DNA of 64,000 nucleotides from Psychrobacillus psychrodurans. GTDB lineage: Bacteria; Bacillota; Bacilli; Bacillales_A; Planococcaceae. The stretch is taken from assembly GCA_900114885.1 (NCBI GenBank), contig FOUN01000006.1, positions 124,001 through 188,000 of the forward strand, given 5' to 3'. The translations under genes were made by a program, and so were the position numbers. This document shows positions 34,113-42,917 of the stretch, in pieces. Within the stretch, counting starts at the first letter, position 1. Each line of letters opens with the position of its first letter. A model generated the notes under the pieces. That model made no database searches, was not told the DNA's origin, and saw only the letters and a program-made list of their open reading frames with translations.

Positions 34113-34231
34113 AATTTATACTTCCTCTCTTTTATATTTACTTATTTATTAATGGTATAGATAATAAAACGTTTAGTCTAGAATCTTTTCTCGGTCTTGC
34201 TTCTCGGATACCCTAGTCCACCAAAAATAAG

Positions 34232-34277
34232 AAAAGCTCAAGTGGATGAAGAAAACTTCAGAACACAAGAGCTTTTT
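34232..34277. terminator. Hairpin downstream of ferritin
   Basis: AAAAGCTC (34232-34239) pairs with GAGCTTTT (34269-34276), with inner pairs GAAG/CTTC, between ferritin and yqeY. T-rich on both sides. Confidence 0.6.
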
Positions 34278-34334
34278 AGAAAAGTTATATTAACTTATCT
34301 CGCATTAACGAGCAGATTGGATCAAAATTATGTA

Positions 34335-34841
34335 TTATGCTTCATCCGGAGTGAAAGTTCTGGATGCTAACTCAGAATCTAGCATAAACATAGCATTGGA
34401 ATCACTTTCAATACGTTTAATTTTGTTAATCAGCGTGTCAAATGATGCCTCTTCCTCTACTTGCTCATCAATGAACCATTTTAAGAATGCCATCGTTGCA
34501 TGTTCACGTTCATCTAATGCAATATCAGAGAGATGATAAATACGACGTGTCACTTCTTTTTCATGTTTTAAGGAAGTTTCAAAAACATCTAAAGTCGAAG
34601 TAAATTCATTGCGCGGCTCGGCAAATCCATCAATTGTAGCTCGGTAGCCTAAATCACTTAAAAAGTTATAAAACTTCATAGCATGGAAACGTTCTTCTTC
34701 TGCCTGAACTAAAAAGAAATTAGCAAATCCATCGTATGCTTCAGCGGTACAATAAGCGGCAGCAGCAAGGTACGTATGTGCAGAATAAAATTCAAAGTTC
34801 ATTTGATCGTTTAATGCTTCATGTAAATTTTTAGACAACAT
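34335..34841 (-). CDS. Ferritin
   Basis: This 168-aa four-helix iron-storage protein oxidises Fe(II) and stores it inside a 24-mer. The ferroxidase ligands are visible as NFEFYSAHTYLAAAAYC (Glu17), AEEERFHAMKFYNFL (Glu-Glu and His near 50-53) and the later EKEVTRRIYH and DEQVEEEASF helices. ATG 34841 follows GAGAGGAG. The promoter (-35 TTGTTT 34913-34908, -10 TATACT 34889-34884) lies about 40-70 nt upstream. A Fur box sits just beyond the -35, not on it. Confidence 0.93.
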   Translation of the reverse strand: MLSKNLHEALNDQMNFEFYSAHTYLAAAAYCTAEAYDGFANFFLVQAEEERFHAMKFYNFLSDLGYRATIDGFAEPRNEFTSTLDVFETSLKHEKEVTRRIYHLSDIALDEREHATMAFLKWFIDEQVEEEASFDTLINKIKRIESDSNAMFMLDSELASRTFTPDEA

Positions 34842-34921
34842 TGTAAAACTCCTCTCATATTAGCAAGATTGAATTGCACTTTAAGTATACAACTTTATCC
34901 ATTTTAAAAACAAATAATAAG

Positions 34922-34940
34922 TGATAATGATTATCATTTA
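34922..34940. promoter_or_regulatory. Fur box upstream of ferritin promoter
   Basis: TGATAATGATTATCATTTA is nearly perfect. Its edge is 9 nt upstream of the -35, so its centre is near -54. A repressor would normally overlap the promoter; this place suits activation or anti-repression by Fur. No other promoter is apparent between ferritin and the prenyl-synthase gene. Confidence 0.75.
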
Positions 34941-34992
34941 AACAAAGCATTAAGAGGAGTTTCTTCTTTCACTTGGAGTTTTAAGTATACTT

Positions 34993-35814
34993 TTAAACTT
35001 CTGCTTGTACTTCCTCGACAGTTTGCTCTACTTCTGATCGGGTCATTTTTTCCTTCCCGTTCTTTAGTGCTTTCAATGTTTTGTGAGCAAGTGCAAGAGG
35101 TAATTTACAGAATAATAATATACTCTTCCGATTAATACTTTTGATGTATTCATCGGCTTGCGCTAAATTGCCTGCTGCGTACTCGAACATATCCGACCGT
35201 GTCCATCCTTCTGGGAAGAATTGTACACCTCGCTGACTATCTTCGTCTTTATTTCGCAATATATTTACTGCTTGAAGTCCACGGCCGTATGCAATTGCCA
35301 ATTCACGGTCCGTTTCAATATCTGCATTCCATTTCCACAAATCCGAAAGCATCACTCCAACAAGACCAGCTACGTAATAGGTATACTCATCGAGATCTTC
35401 TTTTGTCTTCACTTGCCAATTTTTACCTACCCATTTAGCCATTCCTTCTGCCATTTCACTAGTATAGGTTTTTACAGTTTCTAATAAGTCAGTAGGACAA
35501 ATTTCCAGCCAATCTCCTAATCTAAGGGACACAGGAGGAAGTATGTCTTGATAGTCCTCTACCAGTTTCGCATACGCCTGCTTATCAAAATCTGCTAACA
35601 AGAGCTTACTTGTGGATAACAGTATTTCTTGTTTATCTTTTGGATCTAATGATTCATGATCTTCAATCTCGTCTATTGCTCGCATGCATAAATAAGCAGA
35701 GGCAACCGCTTTTTTTAGTTTGGGTTCTAAAAAGGTGATTGGGATATAAAAAGTTCTACTTGTTTTCTTTAGCATGTCCATCGCTTCTTTTTGTAACGTT
35801 GCTACATCATGCAC
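34993..35814 (-). CDS. Squalene/phytoene synthase family, YisP-like
   Basis: This 273-aa protein of the trans-isoprenyl synthase head-to-head family has SRTFYIPITFL near the N-terminus and a first acidic motif AIDEIEDH. The second acidic motif region reads QAVNILRNKDEDSQRG. Active squalene/phytoene synthases have DxxxD at the second site (LRDxxED); here the first Asp is Asn. The B. subtilis YisP relative also lacks intact Asp motifs and acts as a farnesyl diphosphate phosphatase, so a similar role is more likely than squalene synthesis. Start GTG behind GGGGGAC. Confidence 0.75.
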   Translation of the reverse strand: MHDVATLQKEAMDMLKKTSRTFYIPITFLEPKLKKAVASAYLCMRAIDEIEDHESLDPKDKQEILLSTSKLLLADFDKQAYAKLVEDYQDILPPVSLRLGDWLEICPTDLLETVKTYTSEMAEGMAKWVGKNWQVKTKEDLDEYTYYVAGLVGVMLSDLWKWNADIETDRELAIAYGRGLQAVNILRNKDEDSQRGVQFFPEGWTRSDMFEYAAGNLAQADEYIKSINRKSILLFCKLPLALAHKTLKALKNGKEKMTRSEVEQTVEEVQAEV

Positions 35815-35831
35815 GATTAGTCCCCCGTTTC

Positions 35832-35998
35832 AATCAATTACGCCTCGGCGTAATTGCGTCCAGAAATTGAATTGAGCTTTGGCCTGCTTGGTTGCAGGTT
35901 AGGTAGCCGTTGTCGCATGGAAGCGACCCACATGGGCTAACACCCTTCAAAATCTATGACATCCGCCGGAGGCTTAACTTAAATTCTGCTGATTCAAG
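35832..35998. repeat. GC-rich structured intergenic element
   Basis: It begins with a perfect palindrome, AATTACGCCTCGGCGTAATT (35838-35857), and continues GCGTCCAGAAATTGAATTG, TTTGGCCTGC and CATCCGCCGGAGGCTTAAC, ending TCTGCTGATTCAAG. No coding frame. It differs from the other repeats in this window but resembles sequences I associate with Planococcaceae intergenic regions. It is probably a dispersed repeat or a conserved RNA. Confidence 0.5.
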
Positions 35999-36094
35999 TT
36001 AAATCTTATACACTCTATTGTATAGGATTTTCACAAAAAGATAAAATGACTACCGTTTATGCGTAAGACAACTATAAAAGGTACAGCTATGTTG

Positions 36095-37279
36095 TTATTT
36101 TACTGTTTCCTTAAATACTATTTTTTGCTCCTTCCAAAATAACGAAATTACAAAGCTAATTGCGAGTATAAACATTGCCAATACATATGGATAATCAATA
36201 TGAACGTCAAATAAAATCCCTGCAATACTTGGCCCGATGATATTTCCTATACTCGTAAACGTAGAGTTTAGTCCTCCAACAAAGCCCTGCTCATTTCCAG
36301 CTATTTTAGATAAATACGTGGTCAGCGCAGGTCTCATTAAGTCGAACAACAAGAAAATCACAAAGGTCACGAGTAATATAGACCAGTAAGCTGAGACCTT
36401 AATCATCGCAAAAATGAATATCGTAGATACACCTATACAAATTTGTATCAATCTAATTTCCCCAATTTTTCCTACAAGACGATCAAAGGTAAGTACCTGG
36501 AATATTATTCCTAGAACGCCACTTACAGTAATGATTAACGCAATATCCTTTGGCGTGAATCCATATTTATGATCTACAAATAGTGAATAAACTGTTTCAA
36601 AAGCAGCTAATCCAAAGCTAGATACTAGAATGATAATCATTGGAATCAAATAAATTGGTTCCAATACTTTTCGAAAACGTGGTTTAGCTACTCCTTCTTT
36701 TTCTTCCCGCTCTCTTTCAGGCTCCTTCAAAATAACAAGCGAAAATACTCCTCCTATTAATCCTAGAGCCGCAGCAACAAAGAAAGGAAGTCTAGTTCCA
36801 TATTCGGCTAAAAAGCCCCCAATTCCTGGTCCGATTATAAACCCAGCACTGATTGCTGCTGCAACATAGCCCATCGCTTTTGGTCGATCTCTTAAAGAGG
36901 TAACATCTGCAACAAAAGCCGTCACGGCTGGCATAATGAATGCCGCACTAATACCTCCTAATATTCTAGAAATATATAATACCTTCACATCTTGGCCAAG
37001 ACCGAAGAGCATTTCCGACACCCCAAATATAAACATACCAATTACAATAATTTTTTTTCGACCAATTGAATCTACCCATTTACCTGCAATTGGAGAAATT
37101 AACAATTGTGCGAATGCGAATGCCGCTACTAAATAACCCATTGTAGAACCTTCTAAGCTCATTTCACGCATTAATGTAGGCATTACAGGAATAATTAGTC
37201 CCATTCCTAAAAATACAATAAATAAATTTATTAATACAAAATAAATCACCTTATTTAAACCACTTCTTTGTGCAACCAT
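36095..37279 (-). CDS. MFS multidrug efflux transporter (DHA1)
   Basis: This protein of about 394 aa has 12 helices and the drug-antiporter motif A GKWVDSIGRKKIIVIGMF (residues about 65-82), with the motif C-like FIIGPGIGGFLAE in helix 5. That is the Bmr/NorA/TetA-type export family. ATG 37279 lies 7 nt after AAGGAG. The MerR gene lies upstream on the same strand but is separated by a terminator, so MerR probably activates it in trans at the 37300-37430 promoter. Confidence 0.88.
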   Translation of the reverse strand: MVAQRSGLNKVIYFVLINLFIVFLGMGLIIPVMPTLMREMSLEGSTMGYLVAAFAFAQLLISPIAGKWVDSIGRKKIIVIGMFIFGVSEMLFGLGQDVKVLYISRILGGISAAFIMPAVTAFVADVTSLRDRPKAMGYVAAAISAGFIIGPGIGGFLAEYGTRLPFFVAAALGLIGGVFSLVILKEPEREREEKEGVAKPRFRKVLEPIYLIPMIIILVSSFGLAAFETVYSLFVDHKYGFTPKDIALIITVSGVLGIIFQVLTFDRLVGKIGEIRLIQICIGVSTIFIFAMIKVSAYWSILLVTFVIFLLFDLMRPALTTYLSKIAGNEQGFVGGLNSTFTSIGNIIGPSIAGILFDVHIDYPYVLAMFILAISFVISLFWKEQKIVFKETVK

Positions 37280-37431
37280 CTTCAAACTCCTTATAATTCT
37301 GATTCAGCATATTCAGTCAATTACATAATGTCCACTTTAAGTAAACGGATAATTAAATATGATTTCATATAATTATTCGAATTTTATTTTTAAATAAGTA
37401 ATTATGAATTTGACTCTAATAATAAAAATAA

Positions 37432-37452
37432 ACCCTATAGTTACTATAGGGT
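37432..37452 (-). terminator. Terminator after MerR gene
   Basis: ACCCTATAG-TTA-CTATAGGGT, a 9-bp perfect stem with TTTATTTTTATT after it on the minus strand. It overlaps the MerR stop. Confidence 0.8.
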
Positions 37453-38291
37453 CAAGTAGTTTGAATTGGTATTTTAAGCTCCACTAAGAATTCATCCTCT
37501 TTGGAAGCTGTATAATTTATGGGCATCCATATATCATATACAATCGGGTTTACGACTATTTGGTGTTTTTCTATATAGCCGATTAACTTCTGGTAGCATA
37601 CTTCATATTCATCGTTCTCTAAAACAAAAGAAATGCTAAGATACTCTCCAGCTGGTAATGTGCTAATTTCTACATCTTCATATTTTTCTTTAAAATCCTT
37701 GTCTGTCACAATATATGCAAATAGATAATCATAGTTAATATCGTATAAGAATTCATACCTCTGCAAAGGAAATGCTCCACCATATAACGTATCAAATATA
37801 CTACCTTCATCCTCTAACACCTTACTTATACGTCCAAATTCTCTATTTGGGATATCATCCACTTTCATATTATCGGTTTTTATCTTCACTATTTTTTGAG
37901 CTGGTTCTTTCTTAATTGATATGGTCATCATATTCGGATCCAATGCAAAAGCTTGTATTTGCTCTTTTTTCCTTTGCAGTACCTGCTTCGTCTTCTTAAG
38001 CCGTTGAAATTGTTCTTCAATTCTTTTCTCTTGGTTCTCAAGATATACAACTAGCTCTTCTGGCTTTAATGTTAAGGCAGATTGAACTTCCTCTAACGAT
38101 AACCCAAGATACTTTAATGATTTTATAATATCCAAATAATACAATTGTGTATTACGGTAATATCTATATTGATTACTTGGATTTATCTCAATAGGTTTGA
38201 ACAAGTTTATCCGGTCATAGTATCGTAAGGTTTGAACGGATATATTACTTAGCTTTGCAACTTCACCTATCGTCAAATAATGAATTTTCAA
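37452..38291 (-). CDS. MerR regulator with GyrI-like effector domain
   Basis: This 279-aa BmrR/BltR-type activator has an N-terminal MerR winged helix (YLTIGEVAKLSNISVQTLRY, residues 5-24) and a dimer coiled coil (about 80-125). A C-terminal ligand-binding domain of the GyrI/BmrR class ends NPIVYDIWMPINYT. TTG 38291 is the start, GGGGAG 6 nt upstream. Next to a drug-efflux gene, it most likely senses a cationic or lipophilic compound and activates that pump. Confidence 0.88.
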   Translation of the reverse strand: MKIHYLTIGEVAKLSNISVQTLRYYDRINLFKPIEINPSNQYRYYRNTQLYYLDIIKSLKYLGLSLEEVQSALTLKPEELVVYLENQEKRIEEQFQRLKKTKQVLQRKKEQIQAFALDPNMMTISIKKEPAQKIVKIKTDNMKVDDIPNREFGRISKVLEDEGSIFDTLYGGAFPLQRYEFLYDINYDYLFAYIVTDKDFKEKYEDVEISTLPAGEYLSISFVLENDEYEVCYQKLIGYIEKHQIVVNPIVYDIWMPINYTASKEDEFLVELKIPIQTT

Positions 38292-38506
38292 GTAATCTCC
38301 CCGTTTCTTCTCAAGAAATTTCTTGTGTCTACATTTTCATTATATAGCTCTCCCAATACAACCTCTAGTATCAACGGCGTATTCCAATAATATCTGAGTA
38401 AAGTGAATTGATTACTAAATAGATAGAAGGATACATAACTTTAGTAGATTGATCAAATGAAGAGTTCGGGATGTATATAGATAAAATAACCGAGAGAAAA
38501 TAGACC

Positions 38507-38742
38507 CTGGGACAGAACCCAAAACAGCATTTTTCTCTGTGGGAAAAATGCTGTTTTTTTTGCTGTGCACAAAATTGATTTCCATTCCAGGGACGCTTTC
38601 CACGGGCGTTGCCTGAGCCTGTAGTCTAAGGCGTCACGCTATCCCCGTAGGAGTCGCCCCTCCATTCCAATCAATTTCATTAAATATCCATTATTTGGTA
38701 AATATTTCTCCTTATTCAATAAAATTTCTATTTCTGTCCCAG
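38507..38742. mobile_element. 236-bp element with 11-bp terminal inverted repeats
   Basis: CTGGGACAGAA (38507-38517) and its perfect inverse TTCTGTCCCAG (38732-38742) bound a non-coding segment. Inside are a terminator-like hairpin (AACAGCATTTTTC/GAAAAATGCTGTT, T-run) and a nested copy of the dispersed repeat. No target duplication or transposase is evident. It looks like a miniature inverted-repeat element or composite of two. Confidence 0.65.
38572..38677 (-). repeat. Dispersed intergenic repeat, copy 4 (nested)
   Basis: AAATTGATT (38572-38580) and AATCAATTT (38669-38677) are perfect inverted ends. The interior reads GGGACGCTTTCCACGGGC and CCCCGTAGGAGTCGCCCCTC, the minus-oriented form of the copy near 18.0 kb. 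Confidence 0.75.
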
Positions 38743-38877
38743 CCCCTTAACGATACTATACAAAATAGTAGCCTTCTTAATTCAAATTGGATTACAAATA
38801 ATTGGATCACTCTTTAAAACCCGACCAATTTCATCTAAGCAATACCTAGTGTTCACCGGAAATTTTTATTTTTCTTC
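38743..38877. other. Intergenic, no gene seen
   Basis: The DNA between the inverted-repeat element and the terminator of the 552-aa gene shows no supported feature. Confidence 0.4.
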
Positions 38878-38915
38878 AAAAAATCTACCCCTAAATTACG
38901 GGATAGATTTTTTAA
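38878..38915 (-). terminator. Terminator after 552-aa gene
   Basis: AAAAAATCTA/TAGATTTTTT with inner CCC/GGG, a strong stem flanked by A- and T-runs. Confidence 0.85.
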
Positions 38916-38923
38916 ATTGTACT

Positions 38924-40582
38924 CTATTCAATTCCTTGAATTATTACCTCTTTTACCGGCAAGAAAAGTTCTCCTGTATTTAAGAAAGTCACTTGTACTT
39001 TATCTCCTTCTTGCATATAAACTGCAAGAGGTGCTACTTCTGAAGATACGATATAGCTTTGTTTGTTATCCAATAGGAACGACACTTGTGTAAAGTCACC
39101 TACACGTTCCTTAAAGACACGTACAACTGTACCGGCTATCGACTTCTCTTCAGCATCGGAGCTACCGTCTACGGAGCTTCCTCCACGTTGAATTGCTGTT
39201 TTATATAGTTTTAACGCTTCGTTTGGCGTATTGCCATAGACAGAGATCTCTGGATTTGCAGCTGATACTATAAAGTAATTTTGCAGGAATCCATTAGAGT
39301 CTAATACTGGTGTTAACCAGCTTGCTTCTCCGTAAAAATTGTACAATACCGGCATTTCGCCAGACCATTTTTTTTCGATAAATTTCTTTTCAATAATTTG
39401 CAGTGCTCCTTGAGAGTCCATATAAGAATCCTCTAGGTTTCCTGTGTAGAAAGTAGCTTCACCAGTTCGCCCGTCTGTTAAAGAGTAACCTAGCATCGAA
39501 TCTACTCCCTCCTTCGGACTCGTAAAGTCTGTAAAGTAATACATTTGTCCGTCTTCACCAAATATTGGACTTACATTCGCTTCGGTTCCTTCATCTGACG
39601 GTAATCTCACATCTTTTTTACCAAATAGACTGTTGATGAATCCATGAACGTACTTACCAAAATAGCTATTTTGCAAGCTCACTGTTTCAGGAGATACTGC
39701 CCCATCTATAAACGTTGGTACGTCTGCTATTTCATAGGAATCTGTCTGACCTGTAGCTGGATCGACCGCCACGATTCCTTTTACTTCAAATCCATTACGT
39801 GCAGAGATGAAGCTACCGTAAGATCTGATGTAATATGGTTTTCCATCCTCGTCAATTTCTAATTGAGGGTCTCCATAGAAAATTTTAGTTGGATGCTTCA
39901 TACGCATATGTCTTTCTAAGTTTTTATGGAAATAAGAAGATGGTGTATAACTCATTTCAGCCTCTACAAATTTTGGATTATCCGATGAGTCGGTTGCACT
40001 CATTGTAAAATAACCCGGTGTAACGTCTCCATTCCACCACTTGAAAAGTCCTGAAAATTCTACTGGAGCAATGTATACATACTCATCTTTTACTTTTTGA
40101 ATTTGTAAGCTTCCTAATTCATAATAACTCGTATTTGGTACTTGCCCAAAAGCTTTTTTCATCTTATTGCGTGCAAACTTTGGCGGTACACTAGCAGGTG
40201 TCTTCGTTTCGTCAAATGCTTCAATTTCAACCTCTTGCTGCATTTCTGCCACTTTGTATTTTTCGTCTGCATTCCAAAAAGACGCTGTTAACATGAAGAT
40301 AGTCAATACCAGACTTCCTAAAAACAGAATACCTTTTGCTTTTTGCTCTTTACCTTTTGCAAGCACCATCCCTGCTAATGTTGCAATAACTAGTAATGGC
40401 CATAACGCTGTCCAATTACGATCTAAGTTCGTTACATAATATATAATCGCAAGTACGATAAAAGTTAAAACCGATAGACCAATGATGGAAGTTACCATGT
40501 CTTTTCTTTTAGCTGTCAACGGGACTACTAACAATGCGGTAAGTATCGCTGCAACTGCCGAAATAATAAATACGCTGGTCAT
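38924..40582 (-). CDS. Large membrane-anchored protein, unknown
   Basis: This 552-aa protein starts with four hydrophobic helices in the first 100 residues (FIISAVAAILTALLVVPL, then three more). About 450 hydrophilic residues follow, with aromatic repeats such as GSLQIQKVKDEYVYIAPVEF, GFEVKGIVAVDPATGQ and FGEDGQMYYFTDF. These look like paired beta-rich modules. The last 60 residues form a compact beta domain (GTVVRVFKERVGDFTQVSFL). It reads like a cell-surface or membrane-bound sensor/assembly protein, but I recognise no family. ATG 40582 follows AGAGAGGG; monocistronic. Confidence 0.7.
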   Translation of the reverse strand: MTSVFIISAVAAILTALLVVPLTAKRKDMVTSIIGLSVLTFIVLAIIYYVTNLDRNWTALWPLLVIATLAGMVLAKGKEQKAKGILFLGSLVLTIFMLTASFWNADEKYKVAEMQQEVEIEAFDETKTPASVPPKFARNKMKKAFGQVPNTSYYELGSLQIQKVKDEYVYIAPVEFSGLFKWWNGDVTPGYFTMSATDSSDNPKFVEAEMSYTPSSYFHKNLERHMRMKHPTKIFYGDPQLEIDEDGKPYYIRSYGSFISARNGFEVKGIVAVDPATGQTDSYEIADVPTFIDGAVSPETVSLQNSYFGKYVHGFINSLFGKKDVRLPSDEGTEANVSPIFGEDGQMYYFTDFTSPKEGVDSMLGYSLTDGRTGEATFYTGNLEDSYMDSQGALQIIEKKFIEKKWSGEMPVLYNFYGEASWLTPVLDSNGFLQNYFIVSAANPEISVYGNTPNEALKLYKTAIQRGGSSVDGSSDAEEKSIAGTVVRVFKERVGDFTQVSFLLDNKQSYIVSSEVAPLAVYMQEGDKVQVTFLNTGELFLPVKEVIIQGIE

Positions 40583-40696
40583 TTTCTCAAACCCTCTCTT
40601 TTTTCTGTCTAGTTATACTACGGATGAAAAGGAATATGGTTTCATAAATACAACACGAAAACGATAGCATTTTATACTTCAAGCAAAAATAACTAA

Positions 40697-41926
40697 CTAA
40701 GCATTTGCTATGACCTTACAATCTTTTTCTTTTACTTTAAAACCTTTTTTCCATGATACAACTACGAAGAACAAAGAAAGTAATAAAATTGCACTTAATA
40801 CTATGAAACAATAAATGATGAGCTCTGAAGATACCATTTCAGTAAAGAGAGCAAGTAAAAGGATCCTGATTAAAAGACCTAATGTACGAAACAAGCTATC
40901 GACCCTCCCTATTATATTATTAGGAATAGAGTCCATTAAGAAAGAGTTTCTAGCAACTCTAGTACTGCTGTTACCTATTGCCAAAAATAACATAAGTGAT
41001 AGATATACAGGTAAATCTACGAACACGATTAATGATATAGCAATCGTATAAACGAATACTCCCAAGATAATCGTTTTCTCATTTCCTAATTTACTTGATA
41101 ATGTTGGTACGAAGACCCCTGCAATTATTGCTCCTATTGCATAAATCATCCCTTGAATTCCATAAACACTCGCGTCTGCTTTAAGTACATCCACTAAATA
41201 GACAGGGAATAAATAATTCGTTAGCATCACACCAATGAAAGGCATGAAAGAAAATAATAAAAAAATAAACATGGAAGGACGCGTTATCATATATCTAAGT
41301 CCTTCGCTTACTTGCGATTTAACGACTTTCCCTGTCTTTTCAATGGATAATCTCACATACGGTAGCTTCAAGTAAAAATAGATGGCAGCGCCGTAAGACA
41401 TCGTATCCAGTAATAAAATATAGTGTAAATCCCATTTTAACAATAAGATACTAGCTAAAGCACCCGCAATCATACTGGAAAGCTGTCCTTGCACCTCCAT
41501 CGTTCCGTTTAGTGATTTATATTGGTCCTTCGTAAATATTTCTTGATTTAAAGCAAACATTGTCGGATAAAAAATGGTGTAGTATAAACTACCAATCATA
41601 TAAATAATCATATAATGCCAAATTTCATATGATAGGCCAAGAAATCCTATGAGGGAAAACATAAACAATAGAGTAAAGCATATGATTTCACTTGTTACTA
41701 ATAATTTTTTTCGAGATACTTTGTCCACCAAGTTCCCTACAAATGGTGTAAGGATAAAACTTAAAATGGTCATACCAATCGTTATATACCCAAATACCTT
41801 ATTGCCATTATCACTGGATACAAGCATCCATGGTATCGCAATCATCGTTATTCCCGAACCAATAGAGGAAGCAATATTAGCGAAAATAATGAGGCGGAAT
41901 CGGGAGTCTTTGTATAGATTTTTCAT
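40697..41926 (-). CDS. MFS transporter, macrolide-efflux type
   Basis: This protein of about 409 aa has 12 helices and an MFS_3-like layout: NLYKDSRFRLIIFANIASSIGSG at the start, GNLVDKVSRKKLLV as motif A. It probably exports a drug or lipid-like compound. ATG 41926 lies 8 nt after AAGGGG. It is monocistronic and has no adjacent regulator. It is a different subfamily from the DHA1 pump at 36-37 kb. Confidence 0.85.
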   Translation of the reverse strand: MKNLYKDSRFRLIIFANIASSIGSGITMIAIPWMLVSSDNGNKVFGYITIGMTILSFILTPFVGNLVDKVSRKKLLVTSEIICFTLLFMFSLIGFLGLSYEIWHYMIIYMIGSLYYTIFYPTMFALNQEIFTKDQYKSLNGTMEVQGQLSSMIAGALASILLLKWDLHYILLLDTMSYGAAIYFYLKLPYVRLSIEKTGKVVKSQVSEGLRYMITRPSMFIFLLFSFMPFIGVMLTNYLFPVYLVDVLKADASVYGIQGMIYAIGAIIAGVFVPTLSSKLGNEKTIILGVFVYTIAISLIVFVDLPVYLSLMLFLAIGNSSTRVARNSFLMDSIPNNIIGRVDSLFRTLGLLIRILLLALFTEMVSSELIIYCFIVLSAILLLSLFFVVVSWKKGFKVKEKDCKVIANA

Positions 41927-42049
41927 TTGTAGCACCCCTTAACTTTATCTTATTATTTCACTATAATTGAAAATTCAGCAATTTAGTTCAGTCATTGGTC
42001 TTGAGTCTTTCTCATACATTTGACGGAAGAAAAGAACAAAAGCGCAAGT

Positions 42050-42120
42050 CTCTAAGTAAGCACTGACAACGTTCTTCTGCGACGAACTTTGCGCAGGAGC
42101 AAGCGTCAGAGTTGGACGGA
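42050..42120 (+). repeat. Fragment of dispersed repeat
   Basis: GCGACGAACTTTGCGCAGGAGCAAGC matches the tandem units near 24.5 kb in a shorter context. Non-coding spacer upstream of the MFS gene. Confidence 0.5.
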
Positions 42121-42176
42121 TAATCACTTGTAAGTAGTTATCCACCTGTAATAGATTTATAATTCCTAAACACTAA

Positions 42177-42210
42177 AAAACACTCGGTGAATTTAATCAC
42201 CGAGTGTTTT
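42177..42210 (-). terminator. Terminator after GNAT gene
   Basis: AAAACACTCGGTGA/TCACCGAGTGTTTT, a perfect 14-bp stem followed on the minus strand by a T-run. Confidence 0.9.
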
Positions 42211-42213
42211 CGT

Positions 42214-42903
42214 TTAGATGTATGATCCTTTTCCTTCATAGGTTACATGCCAGTTATTATCTTTTTGTAAAATTGCTGTCCCAATCCAACCATCTGCAAT
42301 TAGTTGCTGTTGTTTTTCAATCGCATCCATAGGAACTTCTATAAACGTTTCTTCGTTATTACGATCTACATGAATTTTTTTATAAAATACATATCGTAGC
42401 ATGTCTCCGTATTTCTTCTTTAATGCACCTATTACCATTCCTTGGCTTAGTTTGTCCTTTAAGCTTGCAATGTTAAATGGTGCAACTGTTGCACATACAT
42501 GTGTATACGGTGAAGCGTCTAGTAGTTCCATGACAATAACCCCGAGTTTCTTTTGCAATCCAAATCCACGGTAATTAGGATGAACATTTGTTATTTCTTG
42601 ATAAACGACCTTCTCGAGTTGATCTTTTGAAAGACCAATATCATATCCTAAATGTTGATCATCAATTGGTGGTAATGCCAATGCACGGAAGGCGATTAGT
42701 TCATTGTCTACAAATGCTCCAATCATTAGGTTACGATCTATCGAATCCTCATATTCTCCTATTGTTAATGGAGATAAGAAATTATCATTTTCCATTGCTC
42801 CAAGGACCACATGCTGCAAACGTAAAATGCTATCCAGATGTTCTTGCGTCAATTGACGAACAATATATTCTTTCACACCAAGTTTACCTTTCCATTCTTT
42901 CAC
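42214..42903 (-). CDS. GNAT acyltransferase, amino-acid acylation candidate
   Basis: This 229-aa protein is a larger-than-usual GNAT: VYQEITNVHPNYRGFGLQKKLGVIVMELL holds the acyl-CoA pyrophosphate loop (RGFGLQKKL), followed by CATVAPFNIASLKDKL. GTG 42903 with AAGAGGAAG upstream starts 14 nt after the enolase-superfamily gene, so the two are co-transcribed. In the described Geobacillus pathway, a GNAT uses succinyl-CoA to succinylate D-amino acids before racemisation; this gene fits that role by position. Function is inferred. Confidence 0.75.
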   Translation of the reverse strand: MKEWKGKLGVKEYIVRQLTQEHLDSILRLQHVVLGAMENDNFLSPLTIGEYEDSIDRNLMIGAFVDNELIAFRALALPPIDDQHLGYDIGLSKDQLEKVVYQEITNVHPNYRGFGLQKKLGVIVMELLDASPYTHVCATVAPFNIASLKDKLSQGMVIGALKKKYGDMLRYVFYKKIHVDRNNEETFIEVPMDAIEKQQQLIADGWIGTAILQKDNNWHVTYEGKGSYI

Positions 42904-42917
42904 GCAAACACTTCCTC

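Noticed and set aside
34979-34991. TTTAAGTATACTT near the prenyl-synthase stop as a second promoter
   Set aside because: It resembles the ferritin -10 region (TATACT) but lies at the end of a gene with no suitable -35 or downstream gene on either strand.
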